Shown here in pieces: positions 54,892 to 64,000 of a DNA stretch of 64,000 nucleotides (positions within the stretch are counted from its first letter, which is position 1; every line of letters begins with the position of its first letter). Below the pieces are notes generated by a model. The model made no database searches and was not told the DNA's origin. It saw only the letters and a list, made by a program, of their open reading frames with translations. The translations under genes were made by a program, and so were the position numbers. Source of the stretch: Laburnicola sp. R22_1 (lineage: Eukaryota; Ascomycota; Dothideomycetes; Pleosporales; Didymosphaeriaceae); the NCBI GenBank assembly GCA_014281115.1, contig JACONQ010000012.1, forward strand, positions 1,240,001 through 1,304,000, given 5' to 3'.

Positions 54892-55678
54892 CTAGTCCTT
54901 CTTCACCTTCCACGCCCAATCCGCATACTCATGTATCTCCGGCTTCTCGATATACTCCCTAACCTCCGTCTTCCTCTTCCAATCGCTTCCAAACCGCTTA
55001 TCCCGCTCGCCCACCGCCTTCTCAAACCCACCCGGCATCTGCTGCGCCTCCGTATAACTCGTCATCAGCTTCGGCTCCCCCAGCGGCAGCGTATCCCCGC
55101 GATCTACTTGCCACAGATGATAAACCTTGCCGTATAATTTCACAACTTCCTCCATCTCCTTGGTCTCAGCGAGCTCCCACACGGCCTCGGGCACAACAGC
55201 CGGTTTCGGCATGATGAGCATGCCCGATTTCACTTCGAAGACGTGCGAGTGCCACAGCTTTTGCTCGTCGGCGGACAGCGTGTCATAAAGGCGTGGCGTA
55301 ATCATGTACTCTGCATGAAACGTAAGCATCGACATTTCAGAAAAGACGTAGGCACCATACCTATTCCTATGATGCGCGCCGGCTGCTCCGGGGAGTCGTA
55401 GAGTATGCATTGGCGCACTTCGTCGTTGAGATGGGCGCAGTAGTGGTTTGCTTCTACGGGGGGTCGATGGGGTTCGTCGGCGTAGGCGTGGAAGGCGTTT
55501 AGGTGGGCGCAGATGCGCTTGACAGGTGCGAAGTTCTGGATTCGATCAATATGAGGAGGGGAGCAGGCGAGTGAGGTATACTACGTACCTGGACTGCAGC
55601 AGCGCCCGTCTCGAGCGCTTTGTTCATCATTGATTCTGCTTCGCCCGTTGTCTTGTTGGTTACGGGTAGGGAGTCCAT
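54892..55678 (-). CDS. DUF1264 / oil-body-associated-protein-like protein
   Basis: Three exons, 55678-55589, 55535-55361 and 55310-54892, give 227 residues with consistent phases (0, 1). The start [23 protein letters not shown] leads to [58 protein letters not shown] and [29 protein letters not shown], the conserved core of DUF1264 proteins. Plant members are oil-body-associated; the fungal role is unknown. His-rich segments ([27 protein letters not shown]) could bind metal, which is inference. No signal peptide is present. Confidence 0.88.
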
Positions 55679-56179
55679 TGCCGGTGATTGATTGTATGGG
55701 TGGGTGGTTGGTTGGTTGGTTGATTTGGTGTATCTTCTTAGCTTTGTAGAATGGTTGCGCGAGAGATGCTTTCAAAGTCAATATATATGTTATACCCCGC
55801 CCGCGAAGATGCTCCGAAGAAATACCGGGTCTGACGCCATCGCGATGCTTGCCTGTTGAAGGAGAAGCTGCGCACATCAATTTGCAAACTGTAATATGTA
55901 GACAGATGGGGTGGGGGTATTGCCTGGAACATGCTTAACTTATAGTGTCATATGTAAAAGAATGAGAAAGTGGCCTAAATGGATGTACCTGGTAAGCAAG
56001 CTTAAAGAGGAGTTAGTAGACATAGATGTTGCGGATAGTATGTCGAGAGTAGTAAATCATAGTAAATATGTACACTGCATATTGTGAGGATCTACTGAAA
56101 TCAGACTAGATTCTATGCACATCTCCCACCACCACCACCACCACCACCCTACACCCAAGCCCATCACGCTCTCTAACCC
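55679..56179. other. Intergenic region with a CAC microsatellite
   Basis: The promoter of the DUF1264 gene and the 3' flank of the hydrolase pseudogene. 55930-56110 is AT-rich. A (CAC)n trinucleotide tract lies at 56126-56149. No gene is seen. Confidence 0.5.
56126..56149. repeat. (CAC)8-type microsatellite
   Basis: Pure CAC/CCA trinucleotide tract just beyond the hydrolase pseudogene stop. It is not part of any supported gene. Confidence 0.9.
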
Positions 56180-57075
56180 CTACTCCCGCGACCCTCCAAT
56201 CCCCCCAACAAAGTCCCTCACAGCATCCACCAAACCCCGTGTCCAGCTCAAATGCGGCGAGTGCCCCGCCTCACACCTATATATCCTAAACGGGCCCGTC
56301 TTCTCCCCCTGCGCAGCCGCCATGCCCTCCTGATACGCCACCAGCAACATCCGATCCTTCTCCAGGACCAAATAAGCGCACGGAACCGCAGCATAAGCAT
56401 CGTTCCGCAACACAGTCTTCACGATCGGCGACGCAGTGAGCGTAGCAGCCCACTTCGCCGCCTCCTCAGGCCGTAAATCGTTGAAGAGAAACGTCTCTGC
56501 ATCAATCAATGTTGCGAGACCATCACGTCCGTGATTCTGCTCGTCTCATGATGAATACTTAGTCGTTGAACAGCTATCGAGTATGTCTAGGAGAAGTGAT
56601 GAGCCTTCTTACATGGAATCTCAGATACGGCGGCGTGACCACCGCCCCATTCTTCGGCTGGAAGAAACTATGGATCGACTCCCCGACGGGAACGACGAAC
56701 GCACCTGCGTACAAAATGCCGATTATACCTCCAGGGAGGTTTTGCTGCTTTCGCACTGCGGCTTCGGTGGCTGCCCATCCGCCGGCCGAGTGGGCGAGGA
56801 GTACTATCTCTTTTTCCGGCATTGAGCAAGTCTTTTAGGAGGTGGTGGATGATTTGCACGTCTTCTGCGCCTTGGGGGTAGCCGGTGGGTGGAGGACCGA
56901 GATCGAAGGTTGGATGCGTGATGGAGCCGACGTTTAGTTTGGAGAGGTCGGACGTGGGGAGTTGGGGGCAGTAGGTGGTGATACCGTGGGCTGTTAGGTC
57001 GTCTATTAGTGGTTGCTATGGGGCTGGAGTGTGGTAGAAGCCGTGGCAGATAACGACCGCGAGGTTGGAATACAT
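56180..57075 (-). pseudogene. Broken alpha/beta-hydrolase gene
   Basis: Exon 1 57075-56613 and exon 2 56536-56180 (intron GTAAGA...CAG, phase 0) encode a fungal alpha/beta hydrolase: VVICHGFYHTPAP, LTAHGITTYCPQLPTSDL, nucleophile elbow LLAHSAGGW, GGIIGILYAGAFVVPVGESIHSFFQP, FLFNDLRPEEAAKWAATL, and catalytic His in AGHSPHLSW. Two lesions break it: a TAG at 57018-57016 (TPAP-stop-QPLID) and a one-base frameshift near 56825. A 30-bp piece holding the leader and ATG is also duplicated 227 bp upstream, so promoter and start are separated by foreign sequence. A secreted or cytosolic esterase-like role would be expected if intact. Confidence 0.82.
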
Positions 57076-57327
57076 GGTGGAGAGGCGGGGATTGGAAGAT
57101 AAAGCTAGCAATCGCCAAACAATCTGGGAACCTCTCTAGCAACGACGACGCTATACAGAAATACGTTGGAGGAATTTCTGCGCCTGGTATCGTGGGCGGT
57201 GCCAGCTATACCCACTACGACCTTTTGGAACGCTATTGTAAATAAATAGTACTCAATCAACTGTTTCGCCGAGGGCTTACAACTTTGTTGCATCAGTACA
57301 TGGCGGAGAGGCGGGGATTGGAAGATT
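57071..57327. repeat. 30-bp direct repeat flanking a 197-bp insert at the hydrolase start
   Basis: The word beginning TACATGG(T/C)GGAGAGGCGG and ending GGAAGAT occurs at 57071-57100 and 57298-57327 with one difference. The copy nearer the gene contains the hydrolase start codon; the distal copy has the same ATG followed by TAC TGA. The 197 bases between are unlike either flank. Confidence 0.8.
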
Positions 57328-57660
57328 GAAGGAGTGTGGTTCAGTGTTCAGGGAAGCGGACGCCGGTAGATGGACGGAATGCAAGAGTTGCGGCGAGGTT
57401 TATTGTACGGCACTGGGGTGACCCTGGTCGTAAGCATGGTATGGTATTCCGCTGTTAACCGTGGACGGGGAGTGCTGTGCCACCTTGGCAGTATGGCACT
57501 ACCTTGGAGTCACCGGAGAGTAGGGAAGTTGTACTGACTTACATATTGGCGTTATAGAGTAGTACAGATTGTTGCGATGACATGTGATCGAAACGGTCGG
57601 AATCAATATCCGACCATACACCGCTTACGAAAGTTTACTTTGACAGAAGTTATTTTCTAG
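57328..57660. other. Intergenic region, no gene recognised
   Basis: Upstream flank of the hydrolase pseudogene and 3' flank of the kinase gene. No gene is recognised. Confidence 0.5.
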
Positions 57661-60600
57661 TTATGCTCTATCCGTCTGCTTAGGCATATGATTGCACCGA
57701 AGTGCTCCAATGTCTCCGTACTGGCAAGTTGACAGCCGATCCAGCACAAGCTCAGTTGTAGATCGCTGCATAGGATCCTCATGCAACATTCCGCTGACTG
57801 CCGTCTGGTAAATTTCCGAGCTGTTAAACCACGTATGAAATTCCTCATACGTCGTGCCCTCCTGATATGAATCAGCTTCGAGATCGCTGAGCATGAAACC
57901 TCTCAAGTCAGCCATCGACTTGTGCAGCTCAGCAACATTGAGAATCTCAACAAAGACACAACCCAACGAAAAGAGATCGGCTTTGCTGCCAATAACGTGG
58001 TGGTTCACAACTTCAGGTGCCTTATAGGGCACTGTCCCCTGACCTTGGCCCATGGTTCGGCTCCCATGGCGGGTTGCCCAATCTCTGGCTATTCCAAAAT
58101 CCGTGAAGCACACATTAGTGCCGTGAACCAAGATGTTGTCTGGTTTGATGTCTTGATGGCGGATCTTTTTGCGGTGCATATACTGCAAAGCATCGGTCAT
58201 GCAGGGCAGCCAAGACAGGAGGTTTCGGCATCGTTGCTCATCCGCTTGTTCTCCTGTTGTTTTCCCCAGATACACTGACAGGTTGCAGTCGGCCACAGGC
58301 TGTATGAGAAGCGCGTATATGCCTTCTTTTGGTATCACGTATGCTGCGCAGAGCTTGACGATGTGTGCATGTGACAATCTCCTCATGCTATTCACCTCGG
58401 CTCGAATTGTTGCGTTTTGTTCCACGCTTTTAGTATCCGCGAGGCATTTGCGTGCATACACTTGGTCGGACACTGGATCTCGTACTTTCTCGACTTGACC
58501 CAAGCTGTATGCACCGCTGCCGAGAGGAGCAACGGTCTCGAGTGGTACGGCTCTGGAGCTGGTGTAGTGGCTCTCCGTGAATGCAGGCGAAAAGTCGCGC
58601 ACAAAATCGAGCACAAGCTTGGCGTAGACGTCCGTAGCCGGTTTCAGGTATGATGCAGCCTCTCTTCTCGCCGGTGTCGGGGATGACTCGTGGACATTCT
58701 GTCCAGCTCTATTGGGTGGTATTCGTTCCCACCACTCCGAGCTAGACCCACCTTCACTCTGCTCTGACACGGACTGGAATGCTGGCGTATCGTCCACGAG
58801 CAACGAGTCAGCGCGTGTTATCTTCCGAAAACTACCATCATTCCAGCTCCAAGTGAGCCAATCCACTTCTGCTAACTGCGGTCGCAAGTTAACGGGACTG
58901 CCGATGGAATACTCTCTTTCGTGACACGTCAAGATGTCGATGGCGGCGACTGAGCCAGCAAGCGACTGATGAAGGCTAATCGACTTCCGTATCTTCTCTG
59001 TCAGCACATGACTGTCTCCGAGGACGTCACATATGTCATTCTGCAACTCCTGAAGTTGTTCCAGCATGTTTTCATCTGCCCTGAGTAGCGCTTGGTCGTG
59101 TCGACATGACAGAGTCATCTTGTGGTCTTTGCCGAAGACATTAAGGCAACGTTCATGCGCTGACTGAATCTGTTCAATGGCACCAATGCGATCCTGCAGT
59201 TCGTAACGAATCCACGCTATGTTCCACGCGGTGAGCAACGGACCGATCTCTGCGTTCTTATCGACAGCTGTTGACACGGACGACTGGATCTCATTCGATG
59301 GATCTTCGCCGAGGAGCTCCATCGCCTTCTCATACTCGCCGGCAACGGCAGCTAATGAACCCAATGATCGGAAGACCAACCCTCTTGCACTGGCAAAACG
59401 CGCCTCTCGCCGAAATTTTGACTTGGCCAACAACAGCTCCAGGACAGCTTTGCCTTCCTCATGCTCTCCGTTGCATATGCAAGCTAATCCGAATTGCTCT
59501 TCGGTAATAATACAATATAGTTGGTCACTTGGGTTTTGCGCAACGAAATCCCGAACTTCGGCGAGGCATCCTTTCGCGCGTGCAGCGTGACCACGTGCCA
59601 GGAGGATGTGACCGTACAGGAGGTTGAGGTGATGAAACTCCGCCGTGTTTCTACCAAAGTACACCAAATGGCCCCTCATTGCGGTAGTAACGTGCTCTTC
59701 GGCCTCCATATGCTTCTTTTCCCAACATAATATAGCTCCTCTCAAAGCATGACAGGTCCAGAGGAATGGCTGTTCGGCTTTAGACATCAAACTAATCATC
59801 TGGCCAAGTTCCCGCTTCGAATCTGTGAGCTTCTTCTGATGAATCCGAAATATTACCAGTAAGAGCTTCGTCGATATGCTGCTGCTCGCAAATGTACCAC
59901 GGAAGGTTGTGGTTTGAAGTGAATCCTCCATGGACCTATCGAGGACCGCTTCCAACTGGCTAACATCAAGCGCTTCTGGGCCGCATCTACCGAGCTCGAG
60001 GTTGGCTAATATCACTGTTGGGACGACCATCATGGTCACCGTCGGATTTGGGGTAGCCGTAGTTCGATGGTGGAATTTCAGCTGTACCTCGTCTAGGATC
60101 TCACAGGCCTCCTCCCGATTCCCGAGGCGTGCCTTTAGTGAAGCCCTAAGGGCTTCGAAGTTGAAAGTTTCCACCTCCCCAAGTGGTTCAGATATGGAAT
60201 CCAAGACACGCAAAGCCTTCTCATACTGCCCGGATAGAGTATAAGTGGCCACCAGCGTCAGCTCGGCAAAACCCAGCACGTGGGGGCATCGAGTACCCCT
60301 CTTTTTCACAAATCGGATGATGCGTACGATTTCCTCGTGAAGTGTGACTGCTTCTCCCATCTCGAAGCAATCCTGAGCTGCTCTGGCCAGTGGTACTATG
60401 AAGAATATGCGTGTTTGGTCGTTCTCGCGGAATTCTTTATTCGCCAGATGGTAGGCTTCGGTGAAGAGCTCTTTAGCCTGCCAATTGTAGCCTCGCCAAC
60501 TCAAGATCATTGCGCGGCATCTAATGGCGTCAAAGCAAAGTGGATGTGACGCACCGTTCTCTTTCTCTGCAAGGCTGGAAATTTGTTCGAAAGCGGTTGC

Positions 60601-60921
60601 TGCTGCCACAAAGTCGGCTTGGGCCATTACCGTATTGCCCACTCGGATTTTCTTTTGGAGCTCGTCCGATGCTTCCCCAAATTTCAATACCGGGTTGTTT
60701 TCAGACATTATGTCTTCTTGAAAACCCCTTCCCAGCCAACGGGAAACGAGTTCTCTGGGTTTGCGCAGGAAGGCATATGTGAGTATAATGGCCGTTGCGA
60801 GAGCGAGCAAGAGAGCAACATGATCGAAGCCTGCCGATTGAAGTGCGACAATCAACCAAGCAAGACTTAGGCTCGAGATAGATCGTCTCTCGACGAGTGG
60901 CTTTGATGAACGTTCGTCCAT
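57661..60921 (-). CDS. Membrane-anchored TPR-repeat protein kinase
   Basis: A single exon of 1086 residues. Residues about 17-51 hold one or two membrane helices (SLAWLIVALQSAGFDHVALLLALATAIILTYAFL). Residues about 65-640 are helical TPR-like repeats (AATAFEQISSLAEKENG, ALRVLDSISEPLGEVET, VLELLLAKSKFRREARF). A Ser-rich linker leads to the kinase domain from about 797: glycine loop PLGSGAYSLGQV, Lys in ARKCL, catalytic loop HQDIKPDN near 925 (HQD instead of HRD), DFGIA near 940, KAPEV near 965. All residues needed for catalysis are present. It is divergent from the HeLo-like pseudokinase gene, 0.7 kb away. Fungal TPR proteins with effector domains often act in non-self signalling; that role here is inference. 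Frame and motifs are intact. Confidence 0.88.
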   Translation of the reverse strand: MDERSSKPLVERRSISSLSLAWLIVALQSAGFDHVALLLALATAIILTYAFLRKPRELVSRWLGRGFQEDIMSENNPVLKFGEASDELQKKIRVGNTVMAQADFVAAATAFEQISSLAEKENGASHPLCFDAIRCRAMILSWRGYNWQAKELFTEAYHLANKEFRENDQTRIFFIVPLARAAQDCFEMGEAVTLHEEIVRIIRFVKKRGTRCPHVLGFAELTLVATYTLSGQYEKALRVLDSISEPLGEVETFNFEALRASLKARLGNREEACEILDEVQLKFHHRTTATPNPTVTMMVVPTVILANLELGRCGPEALDVSQLEAVLDRSMEDSLQTTTFRGTFASSSISTKLLLVIFRIHQKKLTDSKRELGQMISLMSKAEQPFLWTCHALRGAILCWEKKHMEAEEHVTTAMRGHLVYFGRNTAEFHHLNLLYGHILLARGHAARAKGCLAEVRDFVAQNPSDQLYCIITEEQFGLACICNGEHEEGKAVLELLLAKSKFRREARFASARGLVFRSLGSLAAVAGEYEKAMELLGEDPSNEIQSSVSTAVDKNAEIGPLLTAWNIAWIRYELQDRIGAIEQIQSAHERCLNVFGKDHKMTLSCRHDQALLRADENMLEQLQELQNDICDVLGDSHVLTEKIRKSISLHQSLAGSVAAIDILTCHEREYSIGSPVNLRPQLAEVDWLTWSWNDGSFRKITRADSLLVDDTPAFQSVSEQSEGGSSSEWWERIPPNRAGQNVHESSPTPARREAASYLKPATDVYAKLVLDFVRDFSPAFTESHYTSSRAVPLETVAPLGSGAYSLGQVEKVRDPVSDQVYARKCLADTKSVEQNATIRAEVNSMRRLSHAHIVKLCAAYVIPKEGIYALLIQPVADCNLSVYLGKTTGEQADEQRCRNLLSWLPCMTDALQYMHRKKIRHQDIKPDNILVHGTNVCFTDFGIARDWATRHGSRTMGQGQGTVPYKAPEVVNHHVIGSKADLFSLGCVFVEILNVAELHKSMADLRGFMLSDLEADSYQEGTTYEEFHTWFNSSEIYQTAVSGMLHEDPMQRSTTELVLDRLSTCQYGDIGALRCNHMPKQTDRA

Positions 60922-61644
60922 TATAGACGCTGGGGGTATGGAAGAAATTCAGCTGCGCTTGATGCATCGGGCAGAAGTTAGACAGCTCAAATATTTCGCG
61001 ATAACAGAGGGCTCATCAAGTCAGTCTTATTATCATGACCAGACCTAGGTTTCTGGCGATGCGCAGACGTTGCGCCTAGGTGGCGCATGTAGCGTGTACG
61101 CAAGAGCTGAGCTCGCGTCCGTATCTTAGAGAAATCCAATAGAGCCGATACAGGCACGTGGCCATTATACGAGAGGCCGGACGGCTCTGGATCGAACTGG
61201 CCTGAAGATGTTGTTGTGCACAGCCCACTTGGCTCGAACGATTGCTGCATGGCGGCCAGTAAGCTTTCAGTGGCGGTCCGAAGGTGCTAGAATCCAACAC
61301 AAGTGATCGCAAAGGACTTCGATAGAGTTGCAGACACCTTTGTAGTTCAGAAAGACTACGAGCAGGAGGCACGGAGAAGATAAAATCACGTTAGAGCAAG
61401 GAGAGAGGTGAGGACGTGAGTAGCTCCGGAATTGTCGCAGGTATGTTGGGCCACTAGCGCATATGAGTACACTAGTGTACATCCATCCATGGATGGGCAC
61501 CTTGCACATGAGTGGCACCTTATCATCCATACACACCCCATAGCAGTCTTTCCTGTGTCGGAAAATGTCTCCACTCTTTCGTGCATGTTGCATGTATCTT
61601 GGCCTAAAATCTGCAAGCTTGGGCTGCATATCGTACCTTTCAAG
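60922..61644. promoter_or_regulatory. Divergent promoter region of the kinase pair
   Basis: About 0.7 kb between the TPR-kinase start and the first readable exon of the HeLo-like gene. It contains a GC-rich word (GATGCGCAG...TGCGCCTAGGTG, about 61058-61081) that recurs past the partner gene at about 63653. The missing first exon of the HeLo-like gene may be hidden here; none is convincing. Confidence 0.45.
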
Positions 61645-62957
61645 GCGTCATCGATGATTACAAAAACTATGACGCAGACACTCGAGCCCTTCGAAACAGA
61701 CTCAGTCACGAAATGGTCTTCTTCGAGCGCTTCCAGGAATACTTCCTCAAAGGGATACGGGGGGCTGCGTTCTTCGAGAAGCAGCCTCAGTATGTCCAGA
61801 AAGACTGTACAGTCTGCTTGGATGCGCTGAATGACACTCTTGCCAAATACCGCGAACAAGGACGGAGACATGGACTCGATTTTCCACTGCAGAATGGTGG
61901 CGCTGGTCCTCAACAGCCAACTGCACAACCTGCGCCGACGAATGATACGACATTGGGCTTTGCGGCACGTATGAAGCAAAAGCTCAGTGATCTGAATAAT
62001 AAAGGCGTCAAGTGGTCGTTGGTTGACAAGAAAGAGTTGGAAAAGCTTGCAAAGAAGGTTCGGGGCGACATGAAGTGGCTGAGGGAGACGTTGGATTTGA
62101 TGGCTACAATTGCGCAAGTCGACCTGTCCATTCTCCATGATAAACCACTCGAAGAGATAGCAAGACGACGGGCAGCCGCGGAGTCCGACCCAGATACGCT
62201 TGGGGGTGTGGGACCAACTCTCGGACTAGACTTTTTCGGCTACTTGGATCAACCACAAGACTGTCGAACGATCTTCATGTACGAGCTGCCAGAGCAAAAC
62301 CATGGCACCGACGCTTCGGTAACGACACTGCATGACCTGATCAACCAGCAGAGCTCTAGCGCAGGACAACAGATCAGGCTGAGTTTGGGTAATCGATTCT
62401 ACGTAGCGCATGCAGCTGCTGTAACCATACTTAACGTTCATAGCTCGTCATGGGTGCATAAGAACATACGCAGTTCGAGCTTCGTTGTGCAGAAACAGAA
62501 AAACTTCAAATTCCCATTGCGTCATGAAAGACCAGTCCCTTTCATCGGGAGTTGGGGAGTTGCAAGACGTACGAACGATCCAACAGACCTTGCAGATGAT
62601 TCCGATGTTGTGGCCAATCTCTATCGCCATCCGAATCGACAGGGCCGGCCGACAACTGGATTCAACTACAGGCATGATATCTACTCCTTGGGTGTGGTAC
62701 TTGCGGAGATCGGCCTGTGGTCTACTGTTGATAACATCTTTCAACAGGAAATCGCGCGTGGTCGAGTTGCGCCACGGCATTTCACAGAATGGTGGAAGAC
62801 GAAGGGCAGGCCGCAGACTACTGAGACCATAGGTGAAGCTTACGTGGAAGTGATCGATTTCTGCATCCTCGAACGGCTGCGATCTCGTAGAGAAAAAGGA
62901 CTGCTGGAATTCAGAAACCAGGTGGTCAATATACTCGCTCAAGCTATTGATTTATAG
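61645..62957 (+). CDS. HeLo-like pseudokinase, N-terminus unresolved
   Basis: The open frame can be read from 61645 (GVIDDYKNYDADTRALRNRLSHEMVFFERFQEYF) to the stop at 62955-62957. The first internal ATG is 61713, giving 414 residues, but conserved sequence clearly starts before it. An acceptor-like ctttcaag ending at 61644 with a cctaaaat branch motif suggests an earlier exon I cannot place. The N-terminal about 150 residues are helical, of the HeLo/prion-inhibition type. The C-terminal half is kinase-like: VHKNIRSSSFVV replaces the HRD loop (Asn for Asp), GSWGVAR replaces DFG, and HDIYSLGVVLAEIGLW is kept. No glycine loop or VAIK lysine is visible, so catalysis is unlikely. Family knowledge: such proteins belong to fungal cell-death and incompatibility signalling. 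Confidence 0.8.
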
Positions 62958-64000
62958 ATGAGCTTAGATTAGGACAGTGAAGGTAGGAAAGTGTAAAGAT
63001 CCGCGGGATGCGGTCCGCAGCCTGAGCAAGCTCTGCTGTTCCATCTCTTGTACTATTTCTAAGCTTGTTTCGTAATAGAGCAACTACTTCATCTTCGCTC
63101 ATTGTCCCGACAATAATAAGTCTCGCTCGCGGCCAAACAGGCTCCGCGCAATGTCAGCGTTGCATGACGTGAATAGAACACCACTATTTTCGGGTTGTGT
63201 TGAAAGTGTATCTCTGTGTCGAGGTTGTCTACCATCGTCAAGGTGCGCTGGTGAATCGCCTTCGTTTCCGATTCACCTCAGCCTCGAGGGCCGAGGTTTA
63301 TGCATTCGCTGCACGCGAGAATGGTGATGGTATCTCCAGAGCTAGCCGTGTAAAGCTTAATTCATAAAAGAAACCTCAGCGTGGAAGGCAGAATCAAAAA
63401 TAGCAAGCAAAGCCGAAACAGTTTGCCGAGTTCGTGTTGCAGAGCGTTTCGAAGGACCCCAGGCACCAAATGCCACAGTTTTCCTACAGTTTTCCCAGGC
63501 TGAGGCCCTAGCGGCAGTCGACAAACGTTAAATGCCCAGATGGACGAGGAAACTTCGTATCCGAACAGATGCATTATGCAAAGAGCCAAAGTGGAAGGAA
63601 AAGGCGCAATCTCCAGGCAGCGACAGAACCGCCGCGGTCAGCGATACCGCAGAGATGCGCAGGTGTGCGCCTAGGTGAGCGCCGTGCTCAAGGGCAAGCG
63701 ACTGCGCCCCAGCTCGACATCATGTGTAGACCGGAAGTCGTTGGGCTCCGACGACGATAGGGTGGGAGTGATGCAGTGAAGGGTGTTTGGTCTGACAGGC
63801 GAGCCACATGGTTGTGGCGGTGCCAACGTCGTACCAATCACAACGCGCTGTGGCTGCATCCCCTGTTGTTGTCGGCGGTGAACCCATACACACAACGTCC
63901 TCAGGCGTCTTCCAGCCTTGCATCGCCATCACGACGAGCCATGTATATACAAGCTCTCCGGCGCGCCATGGGAGGGCCCATTGCGCCTCTTCTTACGTCC
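62958..64000. other. Gene-free right end of the window
   Basis: No reading frame with recognisable similarity is seen on either strand. A partial repeat of the GATGCGCAG...GCGCCTAGGTG word lies at about 63653-63676. The rest is normal-composition intergenic DNA or part of a gene beyond the window. Confidence 0.45.

Noticed and set aside
60987..61372. Minus-strand frames between the two kinase-like genes.
   Set aside because: No similarity to known proteins and no consistent splice pattern; they lie in the divergent promoter.
1..64000. CRISPR arrays, bacterial-type operons, rRNA genes or a biosynthetic gene cluster.
   Set aside because: No spaced repeats of the right type, no rRNA motifs and no polyketide, peptide synthetase or terpene enzymes are present; the window is eukaryotic.

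Overview
This window looks like nuclear DNA of a filamentous ascomycete, most likely a dothideomycete. The class is an inference from gene families and short GT-AG introns; no rRNA or tRNA is present to confirm it. GC-balanced gene islands alternate with AT-rich, stop-codon-rich blocks. Those blocks are transposons decayed by C-to-T (CpA to TpA) change on both strands, the signature of repeat-induced point mutation (RIP).

Layout: 1-10140 is a transposon block, with two abutting pogo/Fot-like elements, the second carrying two more inside it. 10599-14564 holds an alpha/beta-barrel protein gene with a hAT-type MITE in its first intron and a Gln/Pro-rich protein gene. 15366-15626 is the stub of a secreted cell-wall-like protein. 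15704-19924 is an old pogo-like element with a younger one inside its left terminal repeat. 20309-33074 holds a tail-anchored protein, a very long zinc-finger reading frame (bZIP-like/C2H2/PHD/F-box/Zn2Cys6) and a DHX29/DHX57-type DEAH helicase. 33365-35447 is another decayed pogo-like element. 35723-41534 holds aprataxin, TRAP-alpha/Irc22, a CCCH zinc-finger protein and a small membrane protein. 41956-46472 contains a TG-type minisatellite and two more pogo-like elements. 47186-57075 holds a broken amidohydrolase, metaxin, a frameshifted methyltransferase, an eIF4E-family protein, a NOPCHAP1-like protein, a DUF1264 protein and a broken alpha/beta hydrolase. 57661-62957 is a head-to-head pair: a membrane-anchored TPR/protein kinase and a HeLo-like pseudokinase.

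The nine pogo-like elements fall into two families. One has three copies of about 1.87 kb with a zinc-knuckle C-terminus. The other has six copies of about 2.1 kb with a basic coiled C-terminus. All sit at TA dinucleotides, and all have a short direct repeat inside each terminal inverted repeat. Every transposase is dead, almost always by nonsense codons in an otherwise preserved frame. The host genes are housekeeping (RNA helicase, DNA repair, ER, mitochondrion, translation, snoRNP assembly) mixed with accessory genes, several of them broken. No single pathway links them.

The most interesting items are the copy-specific, covarying repeat units in the transposon ends, the palindrome placed at both ends and in the middle of family-1 elements, the multi-zinc-finger reading frame, and the kinase/pseudokinase pair.
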